Assembly (NCBI GenBank): GCA_028867755.1
Contig: JAGWFT010000001.1
Span: forward strand, 1,067,992 to 1,131,991
DNA length: 64,000 nt
Source of the DNA: Nitrososphaerota archaeon
GTDB lineage: Archaea > Thermoproteota > Nitrososphaeria > Nitrososphaerales > Nitrosopumilaceae
Direction: 5' to 3'
Of this stretch, positions 8,669 to 17,958 are shown one piece after another. Each line of letters begins with the position of its first letter. Position 1 is the first letter of the stretch. The position numbers and the translations under genes were made by a program. Below the pieces are notes generated by a model that saw nothing but the letters and a program-made list of their open reading frames with translations, did not search any database and was not told the DNA's origin.

Positions 8669-9637
8669 TTATTGTGTTTTTTTGACTAATTGAGGAGGAT
8701 TTGGTGATGCGGTTTGCCATAGGCCATCAAAAACATGTTTCATCTGCTTTGCCACGCTAGAATTATTAGCATAAATCGACAAACTGAACTTGTCAGGATT
8801 ATGTTTATCTATAATCTCGATGCCGACATGAGAATCATCAATAATAATTAGACTAAATGGGACGTTACTATATTTCCTTTCAATCTTTAGAGGATAAAAT
8901 GGATTAGCTACCACTTGGTTTCTCTCGTTTGTATTTTTATCTGAGACCATCATCTTGCTTGCTTCTTGAGAGATATATCCACCCACAGTGTTTATGTCGC
9001 CTAGTGCTTTAACTTTGGTTCCCATATTTGCTTTTTTCAACATTGAGTTTATGATGAGTTCGTTTGGATATCTACTCATGAGTATAATCTCTTTTTGAGC
9101 TAATTCTATGATCTCTATTGCTTTTGTAACCATATCATCATAACTTGAAATGATTTTTAGCGACATTGATTCATTTTTTACTGGATTATCATCAAATCCA
9201 ATTTTTGTTAGGAAACTAGATATTTCCTTAGAGTCAAACTTTGAGCTCTTCTTCAACAAATCAATCATTTCTAATTCTTTGATATTTTCTACATTATCGA
9301 GAAGACCTACAACATGTTTGTTATAGATAATGGTTCCAAAACTAGTGTGAGTGTAAGTATTTTCTTTCTTAACCATCAAGCCAAGCTCACAGAGCTGTTT
9401 TAGTCTAGTGTAGTATTGTTTCTTGGTAAGACCTATTTTTTGAGGTGTATCTAACTCAGATCTAAAACCAGTTTTTGCTAATACGAAAATTTCCAGCGCA
9501 TCCAATTTTGATAATACTGAGAGTACATCTTCCATTCGCTTGAGTGTACTGGTGTTTTTTACTGACAGAATTGAGCCTATTTTCTCATAGCTTGGATCTG
9601 TTCCAACTAACGCTGGAGAAGACTTGCGGTTTGCCAA
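8669..9637 (-). CDS. Winged-helix regulator with C-terminal sensor-like domain
   Basis: A 322-residue cytoplasmic protein. Residues about 35-105 form an ArsR/TrmB-like winged helix (LSKLDALEIFVLAKTGF, then IGLTKKQYYTRLKQLCELGLM, then a wing ENTYTHTSFGTIIYN). The C-terminal half (YDDMVTKAIEIIELAQKEIILMSRYPNE, then SLIIIDDSHVGIEI) resembles the phospholipase-D-like ligand domain seen in TrmB-type regulators, though no HKD catalytic motif is visible. This domain layout recurs in thaumarchaeal regulators. The ligand and targets are unknown. It is transcribed away from the 9.9-kb gene. Confidence 0.72.
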   Translation of the reverse strand: MANRKSSPALVGTDPSYEKIGSILSVKNTSTLKRMEDVLSVLSKLDALEIFVLAKTGFRSELDTPQKIGLTKKQYYTRLKQLCELGLMVKKENTYTHTSFGTIIYNKHVVGLLDNVENIKELEMIDLLKKSSKFDSKEISSFLTKIGFDDNPVKNESMSLKIISSYDDMVTKAIEIIELAQKEIILMSRYPNELIINSMLKKANMGTKVKALGDINTVGGYISQEASKMMVSDKNTNERNQVVANPFYPLKIERKYSNVPFSLIIIDDSHVGIEIIDKHNPDKFSLSIYANNSSVAKQMKHVFDGLWQTASPNPPQLVKKTQ

Positions 9638-9927
9638 TGAGTTTTTGTAATATTATACCCATACTTATCTATTTTGAGAGAATAAGGTAGAATTTTCGCC
9701 TATATGGCTATAATATAACATAATTTCTACATCTCCATGCTACGCATAAAAATGCGTCATCCCTAATAGGATAACAGCAAATATCGCTTTACATGTGACC
9801 ACATTTAATATTTAAAGCAAAAAGAACTGTAGTCAAGTCATTCATTTCATAAAACTATACCAAAGATTGGGGTTTACCAGTCATCAGATCATAAAACTAA
9901 AATTAAAATTTCAAAAGCCAAACATCT
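9638..9927. other. Intergenic region with short perfect hairpin
   Basis: No convincing gene here. It contains the promoter area of the regulator at 8669-9637 and a perfect palindrome ACGCAT-AAAA-ATGCGT at 9742-9757 that could be an operator or a small stem-loop. A TATA-like TTTAATATTTAAAG (about 9803-9816) faces the plus strand. Confidence 0.4.
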
Positions 9928-10143
9928 ATGGTTTTAACAACACGTGAAAAATGTATAATCGCAATATCACATGCGATGATTCTCTATTCAGCCAGTATGA
10001 GAAATGAGGAAAATCCTGGACACAAGTCTGTAATAGATTTCATATTAAAGAACATACCCCAGGAATTAAAATCAGAGGTATCAATGGAATTAATAGATGA
10101 CATATTCGAATTTATTTCGAATTCTAAGATGGAACTTTCATAA
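9928..10143 (+). CDS. Hypothetical protein (71 aa)
   Basis: A short, soluble, helical and acidic product (CIIAISHAMILYSASMRN, then a tail rich in Glu/Ile). No signal peptide, membrane segment or cysteine motif. It precedes purP by 25 bases in the same direction and could be co-transcribed. I do not recognise the family. Its size and composition resemble other short thaumarchaeal proteins such as that at 57375-57662, but I cannot show that they are related. Confidence 0.55.
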   Translation: MVLTTREKCIIAISHAMILYSASMRNEENPGHKSVIDFILKNIPQELKSEVSMELIDDIFEFISNSKMELS

Positions 10144-10168
10144 ATACCCATCATTATAGAAACATCAT

Positions 10169-11197
10169 ATGACTTCTATTGCGACTCTTGGGTCTCATTG
10201 TTCATTACAAGTGTTAAAGGGTGCAAAAGATGAAGGTTTTAGAACTGTCCTAGTTTGTGAAAAAAAACGAGAACGACTGTATCGTCGTTTTTCCTTTATT
10301 GATGAGTTAATCCTAGTAGACACTTTTAACGAGATATTAGATCAGCACTGCTCTTCACAACTTGTTGAAAAAGATTCTATTATGATTCCACATGGAACAT
10401 TGATTTCACAAATGACTTCATCTGAAATAGAATCAATAAAAATTCCAATTTTTGGTAACAAGTGGATTCTAAGATGGGAATCAGATAGGAAGATGAAAGA
10501 AAAACTCATGATAGAAGCAAAACTCCATGTTCCAAAATCAATTTCCAGTCCTAAAGAAATCAATGGATTGTGCATAGCAAAGAGACATGGAGCTGCAGGC
10601 GGCAAGGGATATTTTTTAACAACAAGCAAAAAAGATTATGAAAAAAAGAGAGACATGTTGATTTCAGATGGTCTGATTAAAGGTGACAGTGACCTGTATC
10701 TTCAAGAATATGCTTATGGGGTTTCAGCATACTTGCAGTATTTTCATTCTGCCATAAATGAACAGCTGGAATTTTTTGGAGTTGATCGTAGATATGAATC
10801 AGATATTGATGGTCTTGGTCGCATTCCTGCACTACAACAGATGGAAATCAATAAAATTCCGTCATTTAACGTGGTAGGAAATAGCCCATTGGTGCTAAGA
10901 GAATCTCTTTTAGACGAGGTTTATGCGATGGGTGAAAGATTCGTAACTTCAGCAAAGGAATTGGTTTCACACGGTGGCATGATTGGCCCATTTTGTCTAG
11001 AAGGAGTGTATGATGACAATGGCAAGTTTACTTCTTTTGAATTTTCAGCTAGAATAGTGGCAGGAACTAATCTCTACATAGATGGGTCACCATATTCAAG
11101 CCTAACTTATGGCGAACCAATGAGTATGGGAAAGAGAATAGCCAAAGAGATTAAAGATGCAAAAAAGAAAGACCAATTACAAAAAATAATTACTTGA
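10169..11197 (+). CDS. purP: FAICAR synthetase (formate-dependent AICAR ligase)
   Basis: Archaeal enzyme that uses ATP and formate to turn AICAR into FAICAR in purine synthesis, replacing the folate-dependent PurH step. The 342-residue length is normal. Visible family features are the N-terminal IATLGSHCSLQVLKGAKDEG, the ATP-grasp core with AKRHGAAGGKGYF, LQEYAYGVSAYLQYFHS, and the GPFCLEGVYDDNGKFTSFEF..RIVAGTN region with metal-binding acidic residues. No other purine gene is adjacent. The following gene converges on it. Confidence 0.93.
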   Translation: MTSIATLGSHCSLQVLKGAKDEGFRTVLVCEKKRERLYRRFSFIDELILVDTFNEILDQHCSSQLVEKDSIMIPHGTLISQMTSSEIESIKIPIFGNKWILRWESDRKMKEKLMIEAKLHVPKSISSPKEINGLCIAKRHGAAGGKGYFLTTSKKDYEKKRDMLISDGLIKGDSDLYLQEYAYGVSAYLQYFHSAINEQLEFFGVDRRYESDIDGLGRIPALQQMEINKIPSFNVVGNSPLVLRESLLDEVYAMGERFVTSAKELVSHGGMIGPFCLEGVYDDNGKFTSFEFSARIVAGTNLYIDGSPYSSLTYGEPMSMGKRIAKEIKDAKKKDQLQKIIT

Positions 11198-11243
11198 TTC
11201 CTTTAACTCCAAGTTCAACGTCAATAAAAAATTACTAAAGTAA

Positions 11244-12629
11244 TCATCCCATAGTTAATGTTGCAGTATGAAATTTTACTATAATACTATATGTTCTATC
11301 ATTATAGGTAGCTGTAAATGATTTGTCTCTAGGTGCGTTATTTTTTATTATTATGTCAGCTATGCCTCCAGTATCATAATCAGAAAATATTCCTGCATTA
11401 GGTACAAGCTCATGAATAGTGAGTGGAACAGATAATGAATTAATGGATTCTGTACGCTTTAGCCCGCGGCTGTCAGAAAATAATGTTTGGATTCCATTGC
11501 TTTGTTGGTTTGCTACAACTACTCCTTGCGGATTAGGATTTTCAGTCAATCTGCCATTATGGTTAAACATGAAGGTTGTCAGATTACCAATAAGATTCTG
11601 CATTGCAAGGGTTCCGTCTGCATCAGGTTTGCCATCATTTCCAAATGCCATATAATATAATGTGTTGTTAGTAATTGAAGCCCCCCAAGTCCAAGAATCT
11701 TCTGAAGTAGGATCAATGTTGAGCTGTGGATCAAGCAGATCCCCTTGAACTTGAGAACCTTGAGGAAAGTCAGGCCTATCTGCAAAGACGTGAATCAAAT
11801 TAGTTGGGATTCTGTCAAAAGTTAGATTAACTATTTGATCTCCTCCAGCGTTTTGATAATCAACTGTTACAGGAGTTGGAATTGCTGAAAAATCATACAA
11901 TTGTATAATTGGCCAAACATTTTCATAAGTGGTACCTGCTGCAAATCCATTTACATTTGTGTTTAAAGTCTTATTCTCCCGTATTACATGCTCCATTTGA
12001 TTTGTGGTCAGTGTTCCCTGCACATTTGTACATACGGGTAAATTGGATGGAGTGATTTTGGCTCCACCGTTATTAGTGTCATTAATCGAGCCATATCCAC
12101 CCCTAGCAATTGTAAACCCAGTAGTATCAGAATAATCGACTCCAGAGTGAGGTGAGAAGGAACTACCAGGATTACAAAAACCGCCAAAATCCAACCCTTT
12201 ACCAGAAAGTACTGCAGTGTTAGCAGCTGCAATTGCCTGATTTCTATCGGCAAAATAACCATACCAGTTACCATCAGTACCTTGTGCCAGCCTCAGCCTT
12301 TTACCATTTACAGTTACTACAGGTTCTCCATAAGATTGATCTAATCGCTGTATATTTGGATCAGACACTATAACTTCTATTACCATGGGTCCAGCAAAAT
12401 AATTTTTGAATAACGGATTTTCTGCAGAAACATACAGATTTGGATTAGACGATACGTGTTGAACTGGTTCATATTTTGGAAGTAATCCTTCCATGGCATG
12501 TACTGGTTTTATTGTAGTTGGTAAAAGAACAATAAAACTAGATACAAGTATCAAAAGAATAAACAGAAAAATCTCCCCTGTGCTTAATGGTTTAAAAATC
12601 AACCCATTATCCCGGACAAAACCAAGCAT
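11244..12629 (-). CDS. Large secreted/cell-surface protein
   Basis: The 461-residue product has an N-terminal hydrophobic helix (IFLFILLILVSSFIVLLP, about residues 20-37) ending before HAMEGLLP, consistent with a signal peptide or anchor. The rest is extracellular in character: rich in Asn, Thr, Gly, with many N-glycosylation-type NxT/S sites and beta-strand patterns (VPLTIHELVPNAGIFSDYDT). Near the C-terminus RDKSFTATYNDRTYSIIVKF resembles an Ig-like edge. No PEFG tail is present. It looks like other thaumarchaeal surface-layer-associated proteins, but I cannot name the family. Confidence 0.65.
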   Translation of the reverse strand: MLGFVRDNGLIFKPLSTGEIFLFILLILVSSFIVLLPTTIKPVHAMEGLLPKYEPVQHVSSNPNLYVSAENPLFKNYFAGPMVIEVIVSDPNIQRLDQSYGEPVVTVNGKRLRLAQGTDGNWYGYFADRNQAIAAANTAVLSGKGLDFGGFCNPGSSFSPHSGVDYSDTTGFTIARGGYGSINDTNNGGAKITPSNLPVCTNVQGTLTTNQMEHVIRENKTLNTNVNGFAAGTTYENVWPIIQLYDFSAIPTPVTVDYQNAGGDQIVNLTFDRIPTNLIHVFADRPDFPQGSQVQGDLLDPQLNIDPTSEDSWTWGASITNNTLYYMAFGNDGKPDADGTLAMQNLIGNLTTFMFNHNGRLTENPNPQGVVVANQQSNGIQTLFSDSRGLKRTESINSLSVPLTIHELVPNAGIFSDYDTGGIADIIIKNNAPRDKSFTATYNDRTYSIIVKFHTATLTMG

Positions 12630-12689
12630 TTAATCTTATAGCTAATAAAATGTATACTTGTACGTATTTTTCATTTCCTAAAACTAAAA

Positions 12690-13535
12690 TTATGCTCCGC
12701 CCATTGTAACTATAAGATCAGTGATAAATCCTGCACAGACACCAACAAAGATGCCAAGCATTATGACATTATTTGTGGTCTGTTTTCTTCCTGAATTATA
12801 CATCAGCATCGAGACATAAATCAGTGCACCTCCAGCAATTGACAAAAATAGAATGTAAGCGACATTTGAGAATATTAAACTTCCAAGTACTGTTCCAAGA
12901 AATGTCGGGCCACCACCTATGAGGCCTGCCAATAACAAAAATCTGACAGTTGGTTTTTTTAACACCCCAGTGAGAGGACCTGCGATTCCAAATCCTTCAG
13001 TAGTATTATGAGCACCAAATCCAATTATTAGTAGAATAGCTAGCCCTATTTCGCCTGCAGCATATGATTGTCCGATGGCCAGACCCTCACTAAAGTTATG
13101 AGCACCGATTCCTACAGCAATCATCATAGCTAGTCGATATGCATTTGTATCGTGAAGTGTTTGACGTAGATGATCATCTCCTTTTTGGATATTTTCAAGT
13201 GAAAGAATCTGTGGTACATTTTTTGTCATGGTCTTGTGTTCAAACCATGTAAGTCCAAGTAATCCAATTGCAATACCACCAAAAAATACTAAAAGATCAA
13301 TGACAGCACCGCCAAATGGTGCTTTACCTGAGAATGCACCAATCACAGCATCAGATTCAGATTCGTAACTATGACTGAACACATCAATTATGAGAAATAC
13401 TAGAATGCCTAACGCAACTGCATTGAGGAACCCCTTCTTTTTTGTGCTCAAGTTCTTCATTACTGCAAGTGGCAAGCCCAAAAAAATTGTAAAGCCTGCA
13501 ATTGCTCCCAACATAATTAGCTGCCAGTAATCCAT
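12690..13535 (-). CDS. ZIP-family divalent metal transporter
   Basis: A 281-residue membrane protein with about eight helices. Helices IV and V carry the two metal-site motifs HNFSEGLAIG and GAHNTTEGFGIAGP (His, Asn, Glu ligands). It probably imports Zn, Fe or Mn across the cell membrane. It is divergent from a winged-helix gene at 13644 with 108 bases between. A box A (reverse complement of ATTTAAACC, 13561-13569) sits about 25 bases before the ATG, so the message is probably leaderless. The inverted repeats in that gap suggest metal-responsive control. Confidence 0.9.
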   Translation of the reverse strand: MDYWQLIMLGAIAGFTIFLGLPLAVMKNLSTKKKGFLNAVALGILVFLIIDVFSHSYESESDAVIGAFSGKAPFGGAVIDLLVFFGGIAIGLLGLTWFEHKTMTKNVPQILSLENIQKGDDHLRQTLHDTNAYRLAMMIAVGIGAHNFSEGLAIGQSYAAGEIGLAILLIIGFGAHNTTEGFGIAGPLTGVLKKPTVRFLLLAGLIGGGPTFLGTVLGSLIFSNVAYILFLSIAGGALIYVSMLMYNSGRKQTTNNVIMLGIFVGVCAGFITDLIVTMGGA

Positions 13536-13643
13536 TCAACCGTTAGGATAAGCTAACTTTATTTAAACCCCAAACTTATTCTAAAAATTTAGAATACCAC
13601 CACATCTGGTTTAAATAGTTAGGCCCACCTAATTCAAAAAACA
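13536..13643. promoter_or_regulatory. Symmetric divergent promoter with two operator-like palindromes
   Basis: Two TATA boxes are mirror images: ATTTAAACC (13561-13569) for the ZIP gene and GGTTTAAAT (13609-13617) for the HTH gene, each 25-30 bases from its start. Between them is TTCTAAA-AA-TTTAGAA (13579-13594), and just before the HTH gene start is TTAGG-CCCA-CCTAA (13619-13632). The latter matches half-sites known for DtxR-family metal regulators. Confidence 0.65.
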
Positions 13644-13982
13644 TTGAAGAAAAAAATATCATTTGCACAGCTAAGAAAATATGATGTAAGTCAGAAAGTT
13701 TTTGAAGCGTTAGCTGATGCACAATCTCGCACAATATTATTTTCTATCATCAAAGAAGGAAAAACTGCAATGGAATTATCAGAAAAACATCGCATCCCAT
13801 TAAGCTCAGTATACAAAAAAATTACAGATCTGGAAAATATTGCTCTTGTGAAAGTTGACAAATGGGAGTTATCAGATGGCGGTAAAAGATTCAAAGTTTA
13901 CAAGAGTAGAATCAGCAAAGCTGAAATCAGTATCAAAAAACCAGAGCCTGCAATCATTCTAACCCCAAATCAAGATACATAG
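13644..13982 (+). CDS. ArsR-like winged-helix transcription regulator
   Basis: A 112-residue protein starting at TTG, supported by the box A about 30 bases upstream. The core FEALADAQSRTILFSIIKEGKTAMELSEKH..IPLSSVYKKITDLENIALVKV is a winged helix with the recognition helix IPLSSVYKKI. No cysteine pair for metal binding is visible. Facing the ZIP transporter, it may control it or itself, but this is inference. The short C-terminal tail is proline-rich. Confidence 0.75.
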   Translation: MKKKISFAQLRKYDVSQKVFEALADAQSRTILFSIIKEGKTAMELSEKHRIPLSSVYKKITDLENIALVKVDKWELSDGGKRFKVYKSRISKAEISIKKPEPAIILTPNQDT

Positions 13983-14028
13983 AATTTCATATTTGTACTA
14001 GTCTTAACAAAATAGCACCAAAGTAGTT

Positions 14029-14712
14029 TTGACAAATCCTAATATTGGCATAAAGTTCAGCAAAAACGTGAAAAAGCACTATGTTGTTATACCTATAGCT
14101 ATAGCAATTGCTGCCGTATCGATATATCTATTCTACCCACATGAAGACAGTACTGCCACCAATACAGTATCCGCCCAAACATTGATGGAGAATGGCTCAC
14201 CCATATTGGGAGACCCTAATGCAAAAATTACCATTGTAGAGTTTGGAGACTATCAATGTACGTATTGTCATTTATTTCATCAAGATACCAAAGATCAGTT
14301 AATTCAAGAATATGTTAATACAGGAAAAGTAAATTTTGTGTTTCGAGACTTTCCTCTAAATGGTCCTGACTCGGTATTAGCTGCAGAAGCAGCATATTGT
14401 GCAAATGACCAAAATAAATATTGGCAATATCATGATGAATTATACAATAATTGGGGCGGAGAAAGAACTGGATGGGTTAACCAAAAATCGCTTGATCAGT
14501 TTGCAACAAATGTTGGGCTTGATTTAGGCCAATTTGACAACTGTATGGACGCTAAAAAGTATGAAAGCAAAGTACTAGATAACCAAAAATTTGGTCAAGA
14601 GATCGGTATTGATGGAACCCCATCATTCATCATATTTAATGACAAAAAGATCACAAGGGTTGTAGGTGCTCAGCCTTTCTCTTTTTTCAAGCAAGTACTA
14701 GATAACATCTAA
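14029..14712 (+). CDS. Membrane-anchored DsbA-like thioredoxin-fold oxidoreductase
   Basis: The 227-residue product starts at TTG. A single hydrophobic helix (VVIPIAIAIAAVSIYLFY, about 19-36) anchors it, with the catalytic domain outside. The domain shows the DsbA/DSBA pattern: ITIVEFGDYQCTYCHLFHQD with a CTYC active site near residue 83-86, a helical insert, then GIDGTPSFIIF with the cis-Pro loop. It probably makes or shuffles disulfides in exported proteins, several of which in this window have paired cysteines. aRF1 follows 22 bases later. Confidence 0.88.
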   Translation: MTNPNIGIKFSKNVKKHYVVIPIAIAIAAVSIYLFYPHEDSTATNTVSAQTLMENGSPILGDPNAKITIVEFGDYQCTYCHLFHQDTKDQLIQEYVNTGKVNFVFRDFPLNGPDSVLAAEAAYCANDQNKYWQYHDELYNNWGGERTGWVNQKSLDQFATNVGLDLGQFDNCMDAKKYESKVLDNQKFGQEIGIDGTPSFIIFNDKKITRVVGAQPFSFFKQVLDNI

Positions 14713-14734
14713 TCTCATCTGGAAAGTAATGTAA

Positions 14735-16009
14735 ATGGTAAAACCAAAAATCGAAAAACAAGATTCTGTAAAACTATACAGGCTACGAAAAACACTAGAA
14801 GAGTTATCTGACAAAAGTGGACGTGGGACAGAATTAATCTCCCTTTATGCTCCACCAAAAAAAGCTCTTCATGAAATCATAAATGGGTTAAGAGAAGAGC
14901 AAGGTACTGCGGACAACATAAAATCAGACCTCACTCGTACTCATGTGGTTGATGCGTTATCAAGAGTAATCCAGCGTTTAAAATTATACAAAAAAACACC
15001 TGATACTGGATTAGTGATGTTCTGCGGTGCTCTCCCACCAGAGGGCGGAGGGCCTATTGGCAGCGAAGTCATAAAATTATACGAGATAGAGCCTCCAAAA
15101 GAACTCCAGACATTTCTTTATCGCTGCGATGATCATTTTCACGTAGATATTCTAAAAGACATGCTCAAAGAAGAAAATATGATAGGATTTCTTGCAATAG
15201 ATGCAAAAGATGCAGGATGGGGCCTGTTACATGGGGACAAATTGGATGTATTATCTGAAACATCATCAGGTGTTGCAGGCAAACATAGACAAGGCGGACA
15301 ATCTGCAAGAAGATTTGAGAGATTAAGAGAGATGGAGCTCAATGACTATTATAACAGAGTAGCACATACAACAAAAGAATATTTCATAGATATCTATCCG
15401 ATAAAAGGGCTCGTTGTTTCAGGACCTGGCCCAACAAAAGAGAATTTTGTAAAAGAAGAATATCTAGAATACAGACTTCAGAATGCAATTATTGCCACAC
15501 TTGATACGTCATATGCTGGTGCCGAAGGAGTAAGAGAGGCTTTCTCAAGAGCACAAGATGTACTTACGGACTTTAGAATGGTAGAAGAGAAAAGACTGGT
15601 AGAGAAGCTATTTTACGACATACATAACACAAATGGCCTTGCCACTTATGGTTTGAATGAGATAATAGACCTGCTCAAAAGAAATGTGGTAGATACCATA
15701 CTGATAACCGATGACACTAATTTACGCAAGATTGACATCACATGCAAGAGATGTCAAAATATACAATCAGAGATCCTAGAAAGACCAAAGGTAATATCAA
15801 GAATACAGGATCTCTTGAGTAAACCATGTCCTAGCTGCAAGAGCATGGATCTGGAATCATCAGAAAAGGACATTGTGGATTATTTGGCCTTACTTTCTGG
15901 CGAGACAGGAACCAAGATAGAGGTGATATCTGGCACTACCGAGCATGGCGCAATGCTATCAAGCATAGGAAAAGTAGGTGCATTTTTGAGATACAATCCA
16001 AATCAATAG
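14735..16009 (+). CDS. prf1: Peptide chain release factor aRF1
   Basis: Recognises all three stop codons and releases the finished peptide. The 424-residue product shows the NIKS stop-decoding motif at 61-64, the GGQ peptidyl-hydrolysis motif at 187-189 (RQGGQSARRFERLR), and the C-terminal domain interacting with aIF2-like factors. A zinc-type pair CKRC..CPSC lies in the C-terminal part, as in many archaeal forms. Start and length fit the family. Confidence 0.95.
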   Translation: MVKPKIEKQDSVKLYRLRKTLEELSDKSGRGTELISLYAPPKKALHEIINGLREEQGTADNIKSDLTRTHVVDALSRVIQRLKLYKKTPDTGLVMFCGALPPEGGGPIGSEVIKLYEIEPPKELQTFLYRCDDHFHVDILKDMLKEENMIGFLAIDAKDAGWGLLHGDKLDVLSETSSGVAGKHRQGGQSARRFERLREMELNDYYNRVAHTTKEYFIDIYPIKGLVVSGPGPTKENFVKEEYLEYRLQNAIIATLDTSYAGAEGVREAFSRAQDVLTDFRMVEEKRLVEKLFYDIHNTNGLATYGLNEIIDLLKRNVVDTILITDDTNLRKIDITCKRCQNIQSEILERPKVISRIQDLLSKPCPSCKSMDLESSEKDIVDYLALLSGETGTKIEVISGTTEHGAMLSSIGKVGAFLRYNPNQ

Positions 16010-16050
16010 TAAAGATTACAAAATTATGTAACTCCAAGTATCAAATTTTT

Positions 16051-17610
16051 TTATTTTGGAATTGTAAAAATAAATGTGGCCCCCTGACCATACTTACTTT
16101 CAAACCATAACTTTCCACCATGGGTTTCTACTATCCCTTTGCATATAACAAGACCAAGCCCACTACCACTTGACTCTCTAGTAGAAGAAGTATCCGCTTG
16201 ATAGAATTTTCTAAATATTTTATCCTTGTCCTCATCTCTGATACCCCTACCATTATCTTTAACTAAGATTTTGATTTCAGACGGTGAGTCGTTAGCGATA
16301 ATTTCTATTTTCCCAGTTTGCGGATTACATACATTCAGGCTATTTTTAATCAGATTTGTTATGACTTGCTTAATTCTTGCATCATCATAACTTACAAAAA
16401 TATCACTATTTACATGATTTACAAGTGAAATGGTTTTGTCTGAAGCAACTGTTTTCAATGCATCAACTGATTTTTTCACTGTATCTTTGATGTTATTTTT
16501 TTGTTTTATGATTTTTAGCTGACCCAATTCTAATTTTTGAACATCCAGTATATCGGATATTAGGTTTAACAGAGAACCAGCATTATCTTTTATTATTTGT
16601 AGTCTCTCCTTCTGATCATCAGTAAGATGACCTAGATGACCGTTAAGCAGGATATCTGCATATCCTTGTATGGGGACTAGTGGCGTTTTCAATTCATGAG
16701 TTAACATTACAGCAAATTCATCCTTGGTTTTATCAGTCTGTAATAATTTTTCATGAACTTGCTCAAGTTGGACTGACTGCTTTTTGATAAAATTAGTCAG
16801 TCGTTGATATCTGATAATTAACAATGGTACAGATACAAAAAGCAGGAACCCTGAAATAAGAAGAATTTGGCCATATGTATTGCCAGATTCATCAAATGGT
16901 GAATCCCAAATTTGATATTTGAGCACATAATAATTTTGTAAATTATATCCAAAGAGATCTGTATTTTTTTGTATAACTAGTGAGTTTTGTAACTCGTCAG
17001 CAGAAAAGAGGACATTACCTTGCTGGATTCGGCCATCCTTAACCTCAATTTGGTATAAAGTCCTATTATTATCCTGATTGGACAATATCAACTTGAAATT
17101 ATTACTAAATATTACAGGGTTTACAAAAGAATCAAACGGGACCGAAAGTATGACCGCCTCACTAGGTTGAGAAAGCTGAAACACAGCATTCATTACCTTG
17201 ACTCCTCCCAATTCTGCAGGATATTGTGCATACAGCGAGCTTACATTAGAGCCTTCAAATTCTTGATAAGGATAAGATTCAATAATTTTTCCATTATTCT
17301 CAACTATGATATTTTTTATTTGTGAGTTTTGTTCAAGTATTATTCTACTATAATTATCAAATTGTTGGTCACTTACTAATGATGATTGATTATAAAACTC
17401 ATTTAGAGTAGCTGCAGCTTGTTTGATTTGATTATCTTGCTTTGAGATTTCATCCTCTATTACTTTTCTTTCATCTTCTTTATTTTGACTGACAATTTGT
17501 GTTTGATAGTTAGTTATCTGATAATTTGTTATCAGTACAACAGCTAGAATTATAACACCTACTATGATCGGTTGGACATATGTGGTTTTGATTGACTGTG
17601 ATTTAATAAT
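16051..17610 (-). CDS. Membrane sensor histidine kinase, non-canonical start suspected
   Basis: From the first ordinary start codon (TTG, 17211) the product would lack its sensor, but the same frame is open to 17610 and encodes a membrane helix (PIIVGVIILAVVLITNYQ), an extracytoplasmic Cache-like region with a coiled stretch, a second helix (ILLISGFLLFVSVPLLII), then HisKA (MLTHELKTPLVPIQGYADIL) and HATPase with N box NLIKNSLN, G1 DNGRGI and G2 GSGLGL. Total would be 519 residues. No ATG, GTG or TTG lies between the in-frame TAA (17611-17613) and the first helix; the first codon is ATT, 25 bases after a box A (17630-17640). No response regulator is adjacent. Confidence 0.8.
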   Translation of the reverse strand: MIKSQSIKTTYVQPIIVGVIILAVVLITNYQITNYQTQIVSQNKEDERKVIEDEISKQDNQIKQAAATLNEFYNQSSLVSDQQFDNYSRIILEQNSQIKNIIVENNGKIIESYPYQEFEGSNVSSLYAQYPAELGGVKVMNAVFQLSQPSEAVILSVPFDSFVNPVIFSNNFKLILSNQDNNRTLYQIEVKDGRIQQGNVLFSADELQNSLVIQKNTDLFGYNLQNYYVLKYQIWDSPFDESGNTYGQILLISGFLLFVSVPLLIIRYQRLTNFIKKQSVQLEQVHEKLLQTDKTKDEFAVMLTHELKTPLVPIQGYADILLNGHLGHLTDDQKERLQIIKDNAGSLLNLISDILDVQKLELGQLKIIKQKNNIKDTVKKSVDALKTVASDKTISLVNHVNSDIFVSYDDARIKQVITNLIKNSLNVCNPQTGKIEIIANDSPSEIKILVKDNGRGIRDEDKDKIFRKFYQADTSSTRESSGSGLGLVICKGIVETHGGKLWFESKYGQGATFIFTIPK

Positions 17611-17958
17611 TTAACTTTGAATCCACAGGATCTTAAGTATTACTCGTAGTACATCATGATCAGTTACAAAATCAACTCATTTTAGGCTCAGATTATCCAA
17701 ATTCAGAGACTCTACTAATTCTTTCGAGAACCTCAGATTATGAAATGCCCTTTTTGTTCTTGTTTAACCTGCTTTATCTTACCCATTATTTCCTATCATA
17801 TTCTACTCATGCGTGATTTGTACGAGTATCTTTGAAAGTATATCTAAAATCATTTCAATATGGAGGAGACATTACTATGAGTTGGTCCCTCATCGCAGAT
17901 TGATAATATCTGTATAGTACAGATACCTCTAAATAATTTACATTTTTCAATTTTACAT
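17611..17958. other. Intergenic region between sensor kinase and thioredoxin
   Basis: It holds the kinase promoter (box A-like ATACTTAAGAT, reverse strand, 17630-17640) and, before thioredoxin, TATA-like AAATAATTTAC (about 17932-17942). Two very short plus-strand ORFs are seen: 17740-17835 (31 codons, starting MKCPFCSCLTC) and a minimal ORF after GGAGGAG near 17863-17904. Neither has enough support to call. Confidence 0.4.

Noticed and set aside
17740..17835. 31-codon ORF starting MKCPFCSCLTC
   Set aside because: Cys-rich start is interesting, but the rest is random-looking and no promoter is clear.
17863..17904. GGAGGAG followed by an eight-codon ORF (MSWSLIAD)
   Set aside because: Too short and not next to a related operon; probably chance.
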